The notes under the pieces were generated by a model. That model searched no databases. It was not told the origin of the DNA and saw only the letters and a program-made list of their open reading frames with translations. A program made the translations under genes and the position numbers. Positions 1-5,730 of a stretch of 5,730 bases of DNA are shown here, in pieces; positions within the stretch are counted from its first letter, which is position 1, and every line of letters starts with the position of its first letter. Location: contig JABJDN010000131.1 in assembly GCA_018665385.1 (NCBI GenBank), forward strand, positions 1 through 5,730, given 5' to 3'. The stretch is from Phycisphaerae bacterium. Its GTDB lineage: Bacteria; Planctomycetota; Phycisphaerae; Phycisphaerales; SM1A02.

Positions 1-1111
1 AATGAACATTAATATGGAAGATGGTCCTGATCAGGGCGATTTCACGATGATGACCATTGGGCCATACGATTATTGGGCAATCGAATACGGGTACACAACA
101 GACAACGACTCACTCCCAAGCATTTTATCAAGAGTGAATGAGCCACAATTAGCATATTCGACAGACGAAGACACCTTTGACAATGACCCTTCGTCGCGTC
201 GATTTGATTGGGGCAAAAACCCACTTGATTACGCAGATTCCCAAATACGATTAGCGAAACAACTTCGCGCAACAATTCTTGACCGCATGGTTAAAGATGG
301 CCAAAGTTGGGCGCGTGCACGAAGTGGGTATGAGATGTTATTGAACAGGCAGTTTGGTTCAGTCAGTACTGCTGCGGATTGGATTGGCGGCACATTGCAT
401 AACCGTGCTCGCAAAGGCGATCCAGGTGACCGAAACCCAATTGAAGAAATTGACCCAGCGATACAACGCAGAGCGTTGCAAATGGTTCTTGAAAATGCTA
501 TGCGTGATGATGCATGGGGTTTGAATAGTGATTTGCTGCATAAAATGACAGTTGAAAAGAACTGGGATGCGGGCGGAATGGCAGCCATAATGACGAATCC
601 TTCGTTCCCTATTCACCAACGCATTGGTGGCATGCAAGCGTCAGCCATTTCTATGTTGTTGAATCCAAGTAAACTCGGTAATGTGTACGATGGCGAGTTA
701 CGAAATGACAGCGAGATTGATGTCCTTACAGTTGCTGAAATTATTCAAGCTGTAACAGATGAGGTATGGAGCGAACTTGGTGATTTGCCAAGTAGTTCAA
801 CAATTCGCAAACCTGCAATTTCTAGTCTTCGCCGTAACCTTCAAAGCGAACATCTGGCTCGACTTGTCGAATTAAGTTTAGAAGAAGATGCGGCTTCACC
901 TGCTGGAAGAACAATTCAAAGTTTGGTGCGATTGCAACTGCAAGAAATTCTTGCAGAGTTGCAAGATGCACAAGCGAATGATGCGTATACTCGCGCGCAT
1001 ATCATGGACGCGAAAATTAAAATACAGAAAGCCCTCAACGCACAATTCACCATTGGTGGCAGTGCTGCTGGTGGGGGTGGTATTGATTTCTCCTCAATGT
1101 TTGGTAAATAA
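1..1111 (+). CDS. Zinc-dependent metalloprotease, DUF5117/DUF4953 type, C-terminal part (5' truncated)
   Basis: This is the 3' portion of a gene whose frame is open to the left window edge. The ATG at base 2 is simply the first Met visible, so it is probably not the true start. The 369 visible residues match what I know of the C-terminal region of large (typically 800+ residue) DUF5117/DUF4953 metalloproteases. The signature IGPYDYWAIEYGY is at residues 19-31, the family-like stretch WIGGTLHNRARKGDPG at about 127-142, a QRRAL helix at about 155-159, and SLRRNLQSEHLARLVEL at about 275-291. The protein ends in a glycine-rich tail (about 352-360). The HExxH-type zinc site of the family lies N-terminal to this part and is not in the window, so catalysis cannot be judged. 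Such proteins are usually exported, but the signal peptide would also be upstream. Substrate unknown. The gene ends about 30 bases before a strong terminator. Family call fairly sure; function inferred from the family only. Confidence 0.8.
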   Translation, partial: MNINMEDGPDQGDFTMMTIGPYDYWAIEYGYTTDNDSLPSILSRVNEPQLAYSTDEDTFDNDPSSRRFDWGKNPLDYADSQIRLAKQLRATILDRMVKDGQSWARARSGYEMLLNRQFGSVSTAADWIGGTLHNRARKGDPGDRNPIEEIDPAIQRRALQMVLENAMRDDAWGLNSDLLHKMTVEKNWDAGGMAAIMTNPSFPIHQRIGGMQASAISMLLNPSKLGNVYDGELRNDSEIDVLTVAEIIQAVTDEVWSELGDLPSSSTIRKPAISSLRRNLQSEHLARLVELSLEEDAASPAGRTIQSLVRLQLQEILAELQDAQANDAYTRAHIMDAKIKIQKALNAQFTIGGSAAGGGGIDFSSMFGK

Positions 1112-1139
1112 CTCGTTCATCAGGGAAGAGTTTTCATAT

Positions 1140-1174
1140 AAGGGGTGGCTGTCGGAAGACGGCCGCCCTTTTTT
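1140..1174 (+). terminator. Strong Rho-independent terminator with GGAA tetraloop
   Basis: The 11-base arm GGGTGGCTGTC (1143-1153) pairs along its full length with GACGGCCGCCC (1158-1168), with two G-T wobbles. The loop is GGAA (1154-1157), a GNRA tetraloop. Outer pairs 1140-1142 with 1169-1171 can extend the stem. A run of six T (1169-1174) follows directly. It lies 28 bases past the metalloprotease stop codon and should end that transcript, isolating the phosphatase gene downstream. Confidence 0.93.
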
Positions 1175-1193
1175 ACATTCAATTTGAGAACTG

Positions 1194-1215
1194 CTCTTTT
1201 TACATCTAAAAAGAG
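1194..1215. repeat. Perfect 9-bp inverted repeat upstream of the phosphatase promoter
   Basis: CTCTTTTTA (1194-1202) is the exact reverse complement of TAAAAAGAG (1207-1215), separated by the 4-base spacer CATC. It lies about 30 bases upstream of the candidate -10 element of the phosphatase gene and after the terminator. If the promoter call is right, this repeat is not in the phosphatase mRNA, so it would act as DNA, for example as a protein binding site. It is AT-rich and could be chance. It lacks a T-run after the 3' arm on the + strand, so it is a poor terminator for that strand. Confidence 0.45.
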
Positions 1216-1244
1216 GATTAATTAGTTTTATTAGCCACACCCTC

Positions 1245-1253
1245 TGCTATCCT
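1245..1253 (+). promoter_or_regulatory. Candidate extended -10 promoter for the phosphatase gene (leaderless start)
   Basis: TGCTATCCT fits the extended -10 pattern TGn-TAnnnT, with hexamer TATCCT at 1248-1253. No good -35 is seen at the usual spacing (1225-1230 reads GTTTTA), which is tolerated for extended -10 promoters. Transcription would start about 7 bases later, at about 1260, essentially on the GTG start codon at 1261. No Shine-Dalgarno sequence precedes that codon, which agrees with a leaderless mRNA. Inferred from sequence only. Confidence 0.5.
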
Positions 1254-1260
1254 ACGATTC

Positions 1261-2892
1261 GTGACACATGCAACAACAGCAATTCAACGGCTATGGTTCG
1301 AGCCAGTAGCTGGTCCTGACGTTGAAGGGTTTTGGTTAGAACCAGGTGACGTACTCACGTATGGTCGTGGTTCTCAATGCGAGGTCAAACTTCTTGAAGC
1401 AACAATTTCGCGGCAGCATGGAAGGATTACTTCAAGTGAAAATGGCTGTTTCATCGTTGACCTTGGTAGTCGACTTGGAACATACATTAACGATATACAG
1501 TGCGTAAAAGACGCGAATTCACCAGTTACCGCTGGAGACATAATCCGTATTGGCATGTGGATATTCAGAACAAGCGTTCGAGAAGGCGCCCCAGTTGCTA
1601 TGCAGACCCTAGACGACAGTGTTGAAGTTGAAGCACGTGTTCAGCGTATGTCGCGTTCTGATTTGGGAGCGCTCGCACAGCACCGCCTTAGTTTGCTGAT
1701 AGATTGTTCTGCTGAAATTAATAAAGCGACTGATTTGAAAGAGCTTGGTTCGATGGTTGTTCAATCAGCAATCGAAGGTACTGGGTTCCAAAGGGCGGCA
1801 CTTCTTATGCCAGCAGATGCTGAAGGTGAAATTGAAGTTATAGGTTTCTTGGATGGTAAATCTAGAGATGCGTCTGGAACAGCGTTCAGCCGTTCACTTC
1901 TGGATGCCGCATCACGTGGTGATGTTGCTTGCTTGCTTTCAGGGCAGACAGCAGGTTTCGGCGACAGTATTGCAGACTTGAGTATTCATTCTGCAATTTG
2001 CAGTGCTGTGATGGTGGATGAGGAGTTAGTCGCGTACCTGTATTTGGATGCGCGAGAACAAGAAAGACAAATTCAACCAGACGCCGCTGGGTTCTGCCAA
2101 GGCTTATGCCGAATGGCGGGTCTTGCATTTGCAAACTTAAACCGGTTGGAAATGCAAATTAACCAAGCGAAACTCGAGTTAGACTTGAATGCAGCAAGCG
2201 AAGCGCAAGAAATGCTTATTCCAAAAGATGTTGGTGCTGGGCAAGTGTTTGGTTGGGGAAGAGTGTTTAAGCCTGGGCGCGAAGCGTCGGGCGATTTACT
2301 TGACATTATTCCACTTTCTGAAAATAGGCTTGCCCTTGTTGTTGGTGATGTTAGTGGCAAAGGTGCTGGTGCTGCGATTCTGATGGCGTCTGCGCAATCT
2401 TTCATACATGCAAGAATTACAAGTGGTTGTTCACCTGAAGATACAGTTGCCGCTGTAAACAAATTTGTTGCAATGCGTTCACCGATGAACCGTTTTCTTA
2501 CATTATGGGTGGGCATTTTTGATGCCCATGCCAAAGAGTTGCAATATGTTGATGCGGGGCACGGGCACTGGGCAATTAGAAGAGCGAACGGAACTTCAGA
2601 AGCGCCGCCAACGCCAGACGGTTTTCTTGTGGGTATTGATGCAGATTCTGAATACCGAAATGCTACACTTCTTGTGGAACCTGGTGATCGTATTATTATC
2701 TTCAGTGACGGTATTCCAGAACAACAGACGGCCTCTGGCGAACAATACGGTGTTGACAGAGTGTACGAGTTAGTCGCAGCGTCGCCTACTGCGGAAGAAG
2801 ATGTCAAGCGATTACTTGGTATGGTTATTCGTTGGGCAGGAAGTAGTGAATTAGACGACGATACGACGATTGTTTCACTTGGTTTAACCTGA
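1261..2892 (+). CDS. FHA-GAF-SpoIIE (PP2C-type) serine/threonine phosphatase, signalling protein
   Basis: A 543-residue cytoplasmic protein with no signal peptide or membrane segment. An N-terminal FHA domain (about 25-105) has the conserved features GR (35-36), SRQH (50-53) and GTYIN (73-77), which bind phosphothreonine peptides in this family. A GAF-like sensor domain follows (about 140-292), then a helical linker (about 293-325) typical of the lead-in to SpoIIE domains. The SpoIIE/PP2C catalytic domain (about 328-541) shows SGD (343-345), VGDVSGKGAGAA (361-372), DAGHGHW (431-437), FSDGIPEQ (481-488) and LDDDTT (531-536). Likely metal-binding aspartates D345, D363, D483 and the 532-534 group are all present, so it should be active. 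The first metal motif reads ASGDLLD rather than the commoner GGDYYD. The start is GTG: an in-frame stop lies at 1219-1221 and no other start codon occurs in between, and the FHA domain needs this N-terminus. Probable role: dephosphorylating a Ser/Thr-phosphorylated regulator such as an anti-sigma antagonist. The partner is not visible here. Confidence 0.92.
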   Translation: MTHATTAIQRLWFEPVAGPDVEGFWLEPGDVLTYGRGSQCEVKLLEATISRQHGRITSSENGCFIVDLGSRLGTYINDIQCVKDANSPVTAGDIIRIGMWIFRTSVREGAPVAMQTLDDSVEVEARVQRMSRSDLGALAQHRLSLLIDCSAEINKATDLKELGSMVVQSAIEGTGFQRAALLMPADAEGEIEVIGFLDGKSRDASGTAFSRSLLDAASRGDVACLLSGQTAGFGDSIADLSIHSAICSAVMVDEELVAYLYLDAREQERQIQPDAAGFCQGLCRMAGLAFANLNRLEMQINQAKLELDLNAASEAQEMLIPKDVGAGQVFGWGRVFKPGREASGDLLDIIPLSENRLALVVGDVSGKGAGAAILMASAQSFIHARITSGCSPEDTVAAVNKFVAMRSPMNRFLTLWVGIFDAHAKELQYVDAGHGHWAIRRANGTSEAPPTPDGFLVGIDADSEYRNATLLVEPGDRIIIFSDGIPEQQTASGEQYGVDRVYELVAASPTAEEDVKRLLGMVIRWAGSSELDDDTTIVSLGLT

Positions 2893-2905
2893 CCCCTAAA
2901 ATAAT

Positions 2906-2918
2906 AGTGACAGTCACT
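2906..2918. promoter_or_regulatory. Perfect 13-bp dyad in the sdh promoter, candidate operator
   Basis: AGTGACAGTCACT is a perfect inverted repeat (6-bp arms around a single A) in the -35 region of the candidate sdhC promoter, where no -35 hexamer is recognisable. This suits a binding site for a dimeric regulator, activator or repressor. Alternatively, as RNA it could form a 5-bp stem (AGTGA/TCACT, loop CAG) followed by five T (2918-2922), a weak terminator for the phosphatase gene. The stem has only two G-C pairs, so I prefer the operator reading. No regulator can be named. Confidence 0.4.
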
Positions 2919-2921
2919 TTT

Positions 2922-2930
2922 TGATACAAT
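2922..2930 (+). promoter_or_regulatory. Candidate extended -10 promoter for sdhCAB (leaderless start)
   Basis: TGATACAAT fits TGn-TAnnnT, with hexamer TACAAT at 2925-2930 close to the TATAAT consensus. Transcription would start near 2937-2940, at or a few bases before the sdhC ATG at 2940. No Shine-Dalgarno sequence is present in the 47-base gap. A clear -35 is missing at 16-18 base spacing. Confidence 0.5.
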
Positions 2931-2941
2931 TAACATTGTAT
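2924..2941. repeat. Perfect 7-bp inverted repeat over the sdhC -10 and start codon
   Basis: ATACAAT (2924-2930) is the exact reverse complement of ATTGTAT (2935-2941), with spacer TAAC. One arm coincides with the -10 hexamer and the other includes the first two bases of the sdhC start codon. A protein bound here would block the promoter, so a repressor site is plausible. It may also be chance in AT-rich DNA. Confidence 0.35.
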
Positions 2942-3626
2942 GAACAAATTACAACAGTTTTACGGAACAGCAGTGGGCAAAAAATTTGTCGTTGCCATTA
3001 CTGGCATAATGATGGCAGGGTTTCTGGTCATGCATATGATTGGAAATTTAAAGGCATTCGCAGGACAAGAAAAACTTGACCATTACGCAGCCTACCTACG
3101 AGAAATTGGACAAGACCTATTCGGGCATGCAACAGTTCTTTGGATTGCGCGTGTTGTCTTGATAGGCGCTGTTGTTGCACACATCGTAACAATAGTTTTA
3201 CTTACAAAACAAAATCGAAAAGCCCGACCAGTTAAATACCATGTCAAGAAAACATTTGCGGCGACATTTGCCGCTCGAATGATGGCAGTTTCTGGAGTGT
3301 TGTTACTAGCGTTTATAATTGTGCATCTTGCTCAATTTACATTTGGAATGTGGTTACCAACGGTGTATGAAGAAGGGCATGTGTACGACAATATTTCTAA
3401 AGCATTTGGCGTTGCATGGTTAGCTTGTTTTTATATCTTTATGATGTTTATTGTGTGCATGCACTTATGCCACGGATTTTGGAGCTTCTTCCAAACAATG
3501 GGTATTGACAATCCAGATCGAAACAAAGCATTGCGAGCACTTGCTGTTGCGGTGTCTGTGATATTGTTTATCGGTTTTTCGATCGTCCCAATGGCATTTT
3601 TGACTGGCATGATTGGAAGTAGATAA
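2940..3626 (+). CDS. sdhC: Succinate dehydrogenase cytochrome b556 subunit, type B di-heme membrane anchor
   Basis: A 228-residue polytopic membrane protein that anchors the succinate dehydrogenase catalytic subunits, carries two b hemes and reduces quinone (probably menaquinone). Five hydrophobic segments lie at about 14-36, 66-89, 110-137, 156-179 and 199-224, the single-subunit type B plan, which explains why no sdhD is seen. Candidate heme ligands are H32, H81 and H129 in segments 1-3 and H175 (or H178) in segment 4. The 49-residue step from H32 to H81 equals that between the first two ligands of Wolinella FrdC (H44, H93). Other family features are GNLKAF (35-40), HLCHGFWS (175-182) and FQTMGI (184-189). 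The ATG at 2940 gives the expected N-terminus (KKFVVAITG at 14-22). No Shine-Dalgarno sequence precedes it. First gene of the operon, 1 base before sdhA. Confidence 0.95.
   Translation: MNKLQQFYGTAVGKKFVVAITGIMMAGFLVMHMIGNLKAFAGQEKLDHYAAYLREIGQDLFGHATVLWIARVVLIGAVVAHIVTIVLLTKQNRKARPVKYHVKKTFAATFAARMMAVSGVLLLAFIIVHLAQFTFGMWLPTVYEEGHVYDNISKAFGVAWLACFYIFMMFIVCMHLCHGFWSFFQTMGIDNPDRNKALRALAVAVSVILFIGFSIVPMAFLTGMIGSR
3615..3619 (+). promoter_or_regulatory. Weak ribosome binding site for sdhA
   Basis: GGAAG lies within the last codons of sdhC, 8 bases before the ATG at 3628. Complementarity to the anti-Shine-Dalgarno sequence is modest. With the sdhC stop only 1 base from the sdhA ATG, translation is probably coupled, and this site supports the ATG at 3628 over the in-frame TTG at 3613, which the site itself overlaps. 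Confidence 0.5.
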
Positions 3627-3627
3627 G

Positions 3628-5541
3628 ATGGAACTTGATTCAAAAATACCAAACGTACCGATACAAGAAGCATGGCGAACCCATATCGATTCAATTCACT
3701 TAGTTGGCCCTAAAAATCGACCGAAGTACGATATTGTCGTTGTGGGTGCTGGATTAGCCGGTGCCTCTGCAGCAGCATCACTTGGCGCAATGGGGTACAA
3801 CGTAAAGTTGTTTTGTTTTCAAGATTCCCCAAGACGCGCGCACTCAATTGCAGCGCAAGGTGGCATAAATGCTTCTAAGAATTATCGAAACGATGGCGAT
3901 TCGACTTGGCGTTTGTTTTACGACACACAAAAGGGTGGTGATTTTCGCGGTCGTGAAGCGAACGTGTATCGCTTAGCGGAAACAAGCACACAGATTATTG
4001 ATCAATGCGTTGCGCAGGGCGTTCCACTTGCTCGAGAATATGGCGGCAACTTAGCAAACCGTTCCTTTGGTGGAGTTTTGGTTGAGCGCACGTTTTATGC
4101 TCGCGGTCAAACGGGCCAGCAATTGTTGCTTGGTGCGTATCAAGCATTAGAAGAGCAAGTGGCAAAAGGCAAAGTGAAGCAATATCCACGTACGGAGATG
4201 CACGATATCGTCAAAATCGAAGGTAAGTGCCGTGGTATTGTTGTACGCGATTTAAAGACGGGTGAAATCTCAACGCATACAGCAGACGCTGTTGTACTTG
4301 CAACAGGCGGGTATGCGAATGTATATAACCGCTCGACCAACGCGGTGAATTGCAACGTGACGGCAGCATGGCGTGCGCATAAGCAGGGTTCAGTGTTTGC
4401 AAACCCATGCTTCGTGCAAATTCATCCAACTTGTATTCCAGTTTCTGGCGACCACCAATCGAAGTTAACACTCATGAGTGAATCATTACGAAATGACGGT
4501 CGGATTTGGGTGCCTCGAAAAAAAGGCGACGAACGAAGACCGCGTGATATTCCAGAAGATGAACGCTTTTACTATCTTGAAGAGCGGTATCCAAGTTTCG
4601 GGAACTTGGTTCCTAGAGATGTCGCATCACGTGCTGCAAAAAAAGTTTGCGATGAAGGCTACGGCTTAGGTGAAACTGGATTTGGAGTATATCTTGACTT
4701 TAGAGATGCTATAAAAACACAAGGCAAAGATGCTATTGAAGCAAAGTACGGAAACTTGTTTGATATGTACCGTGATATTACGGATGAGAATCCGTATGAA
4801 ACTCCATTTCGTATCTATCCTGCCCCGCACTACACTATGGGCGGTCTTTGGGTTGATTACAACTTGATGACAAACATTCCCGGCCTGTATGCTATTGGCG
4901 AGGCTAACTTTTCAGACCACGGCGCAAACCGTCTGGGTGCAAGTTCGTTGATGCAATGTTTAGCAGATGGATACTTTATTCTTCCGCAAACAATCGGCGA
5001 TTACTTGCGTGATATTTACCAGCAAAAAATTGATGAAAATCACCCAGAGTTTGCAAAACATGCTGAAGCAGTTGACGCAAAGATAGATGCACTCATGAGC
5101 GTAAATGGTAATCGCACTCCACTTTCATTTCAAAAAGAACTTGGAGATATAATGTGGCAATATTGTGGCATGTCACGCAATGCAGAAGATTTAAAGAAAG
5201 CCCTCGATTTGATTCCAAAACTACGAAAAGAGTTTTGGTCAAATGTCAAAGTAGCTGGAACTAAAGATAGTTTTAATCAATCACTGGAACGCGCAGGTCG
5301 CGTAGCCGATTTCCTAGAGTTCGGCGAGTTGATGTGTAAAGATGCACTTGAACGAGATGAATCTTGCGGATGCCACTTGCGTGAAGAACATGTGCATGAA
5401 GATGGCGAAGCAAAAAGAGATGATGATAAGTTTGCTCATGTTGCTGCTTGGGAATGGCAGGGCGAAGGTGCAGAACACGAGTTGCACAGAGAAAAACTTA
5501 TCTACGATGCGTTGAAGCCAACTACAAGGAGCTATAAGTAA
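3628..5541 (+). CDS. sdhA: Succinate dehydrogenase flavoprotein subunit, type B
   Basis: A 637-residue catalytic subunit that oxidises succinate to fumarate and passes electrons through covalent FAD to SdhB. The Rossmann FAD motif VVVGAGLAGASAA spans 37-49. HSIAAQGGINA (72-82) carries H72, the expected site of the histidyl-FAD bond. Substrate-site features are HPT (266-268), SESLRNDGRIW with R288 (284-294), HYTMGG (401-406), GE (424-425) and GANRLGASS (432-440). The C-terminal domain is complete and ends in the family-like ESCGCHLREEH (578-588), where many relatives have CGGH. Length and motifs match the Bacteroidota/epsilonproteobacterial-like type B SdhA group. Start: ATG at 3628 gives MELDSKIP, like relatives. 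An in-frame TTG at 3613 would add five residues and overlap sdhC, and is unlikely. The cytoplasmic side of the membrane is its place in the complex. Its stop overlaps the sdhB start by one base. Confidence 0.97.
   Translation: MELDSKIPNVPIQEAWRTHIDSIHLVGPKNRPKYDIVVVGAGLAGASAAASLGAMGYNVKLFCFQDSPRRAHSIAAQGGINASKNYRNDGDSTWRLFYDTQKGGDFRGREANVYRLAETSTQIIDQCVAQGVPLAREYGGNLANRSFGGVLVERTFYARGQTGQQLLLGAYQALEEQVAKGKVKQYPRTEMHDIVKIEGKCRGIVVRDLKTGEISTHTADAVVLATGGYANVYNRSTNAVNCNVTAAWRAHKQGSVFANPCFVQIHPTCIPVSGDHQSKLTLMSESLRNDGRIWVPRKKGDERRPRDIPEDERFYYLEERYPSFGNLVPRDVASRAAKKVCDEGYGLGETGFGVYLDFRDAIKTQGKDAIEAKYGNLFDMYRDITDENPYETPFRIYPAPHYTMGGLWVDYNLMTNIPGLYAIGEANFSDHGANRLGASSLMQCLADGYFILPQTIGDYLRDIYQQKIDENHPEFAKHAEAVDAKIDALMSVNGNRTPLSFQKELGDIMWQYCGMSRNAEDLKKALDLIPKLRKEFWSNVKVAGTKDSFNQSLERAGRVADFLEFGELMCKDALERDESCGCHLREEHVHEDGEAKRDDDKFAHVAAWEWQGEGAEHELHREKLIYDALKPTTRSYK
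5526..5531 (+). promoter_or_regulatory. Strong ribosome binding site for sdhB
   Basis: AAGGAG lies inside the last codons of sdhA, 9 bases before the sdhB ATG. It is the clearest Shine-Dalgarno sequence in the window and shows that this organism uses such sites for internal operon genes, while the two presumed first genes have none. Confidence 0.8.
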
Positions 5542-5730
5542 TGAATTTTACACTTAGTATTTGGCGTCAATCGTCTCCAGAGACAAAAGGAAAGATGGTT
5601 CAGTACCAGATGACGGACATTTCAGAAGACACGTCCTTGCTTGAAATGCTGGATATGTTAAATGAAGAGTTGACATTGAGTGGCGATGAGCCAGTAGCAT
5701 TTGACAGTGATTGCCGTGAAGGAATTTGCG
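5541..5730 (+). CDS. sdhB: Succinate dehydrogenase iron-sulfur subunit, N-terminal part (3' truncated)
   Basis: The start codon overlaps the sdhA stop (TAATG, one shared base) and follows a strong Shine-Dalgarno sequence. The frame stays open to the right window edge, giving 63 full codons. The protein begins MNFTLSIWRQ and contains SLLEMLDMLNEEL (32-44) and then AFDSDCREGIC (53-63). In this family that last stretch starts the plant-ferredoxin-type [2Fe-2S] site, with C58 and C63 as the first two ligands. The remaining cluster ligand(s) and the two C-terminal clusters ([4Fe-4S], [3Fe-4S]) lie beyond the window. Role: relays electrons from the SdhA flavin to the SdhC hemes and quinone. Identification is secure from the cysteine motif and from operon position. 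Confidence 0.95.
   Translation, partial: MNFTLSIWRQSSPETKGKMVQYQMTDISEDTSLLEMLDMLNEELTLSGDEPVAFDSDCREGIC

Noticed and set aside
229..637. Minus-strand open frames opposite the metalloprotease gene
   Set aside because: They are shadow frames of a gene with family motifs, with no features of their own.
888..1187. Plus-strand open frame overlapping the metalloprotease end and the terminator
   Set aside because: Its codons read through the terminator hairpin, the frame competes with a well-supported gene, and no domain is recognisable.
2908..2913. GTGACA as a -35 hexamer for sdhC
   Set aside because: It resembles TTGACA, but only 11 bases separate it from the TACAAT hexamer, too short for normal sigma70 spacing. 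It is better read as part of the dyad at 2906-2918.
2073..2936. Long minus-strand open frame of 287 codons antisense to the phosphatase gene
   Set aside because: It lies wholly opposite a gene with clear FHA, GAF and SpoIIE motifs. Its translation shows no recognisable domain and a Ser/Pro-rich shadow composition, and no ribosome binding site is evident.
3613..3627. In-frame TTG at 3613 as the sdhA start
   Set aside because: It would overlap the end of sdhC, use a rare start codon and lie over the weak ribosome binding site. The ATG at 3628 gives the family-like N-terminus MELDSKIP and 1-base spacing after the sdhC stop.
3995..4669. Several short open frames on both strands within sdhA
   Set aside because: All lie inside a strongly conserved full-length sdhA and carry no recognisable signal.
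1..5730. CRISPR arrays, tRNA or rRNA genes, insertion sequences, attachment sites
   Set aside because: No regularly spaced repeats, cloverleaf-like segments, transposase motifs or terminal inverted repeats were seen. Almost all the window is coding, and the two gaps are explained by terminator and promoter elements.

Overview
The window reads as an ordinary chromosomal segment of a bacterium, most plausibly a planctomycete (Phycisphaerae-like), although no marker gene proves this. Three things point that way: the C-terminal part of a large DUF5117/DUF4953-type zinc metalloprotease, an FHA-GAF-SpoIIE (PP2C) phosphatase, and a type B succinate dehydrogenase operon in the order sdhC-sdhA-sdhB. 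Bacteroidota share the type B enzyme and the metalloprotease family. However, the promoter-like sequences here look like sigma70 extended -10 elements rather than the Bacteroidota TAnnTTTG type. By eye the base composition is moderately AT-leaning and even across the genes, with no sign of recent transfer. All genes are on the + strand.

Layout: bases 1-1111 hold the 3' part of the metalloprotease gene, whose catalytic half lies upstream of the window. A strong intrinsic terminator (about 1140-1174) closes that unit. The short gap to 1260 then carries a perfect 9-bp inverted repeat and an extended -10 promoter placed directly against a GTG start. Bases 1261-2892 encode the FHA-GAF-SpoIIE phosphatase. 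A 47-base gap (2893-2939) contains a second extended -10 element directly against the sdhC start codon, plus two compact perfect dyads. sdhC (2940-3626), sdhA (3628-5541) and the first 63 codons of sdhB (5541 to the window edge) follow with 1-base spacing and a 1-base overlap, a tightly coupled operon.

How the genes work together: SdhA (flavoprotein), SdhB (iron-sulfur) and SdhC (di-heme membrane anchor) form a three-subunit succinate:quinone oxidoreductase, probably using menaquinone. It links the citric acid cycle to the respiratory chain, and type B enzymes need no sdhD. The phosphatase is a probable phospho-serine/threonine signalling protein. Its adjacency to the sdh operon, without a convincing terminator between them, is suggestive but does not establish a functional link.

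I found no mobile element, CRISPR array, RNA gene or evidence of a new defence or biosynthetic system. The most interesting signals are regulatory: two apparently leaderless starts, and paired dyads over the sdh promoter.
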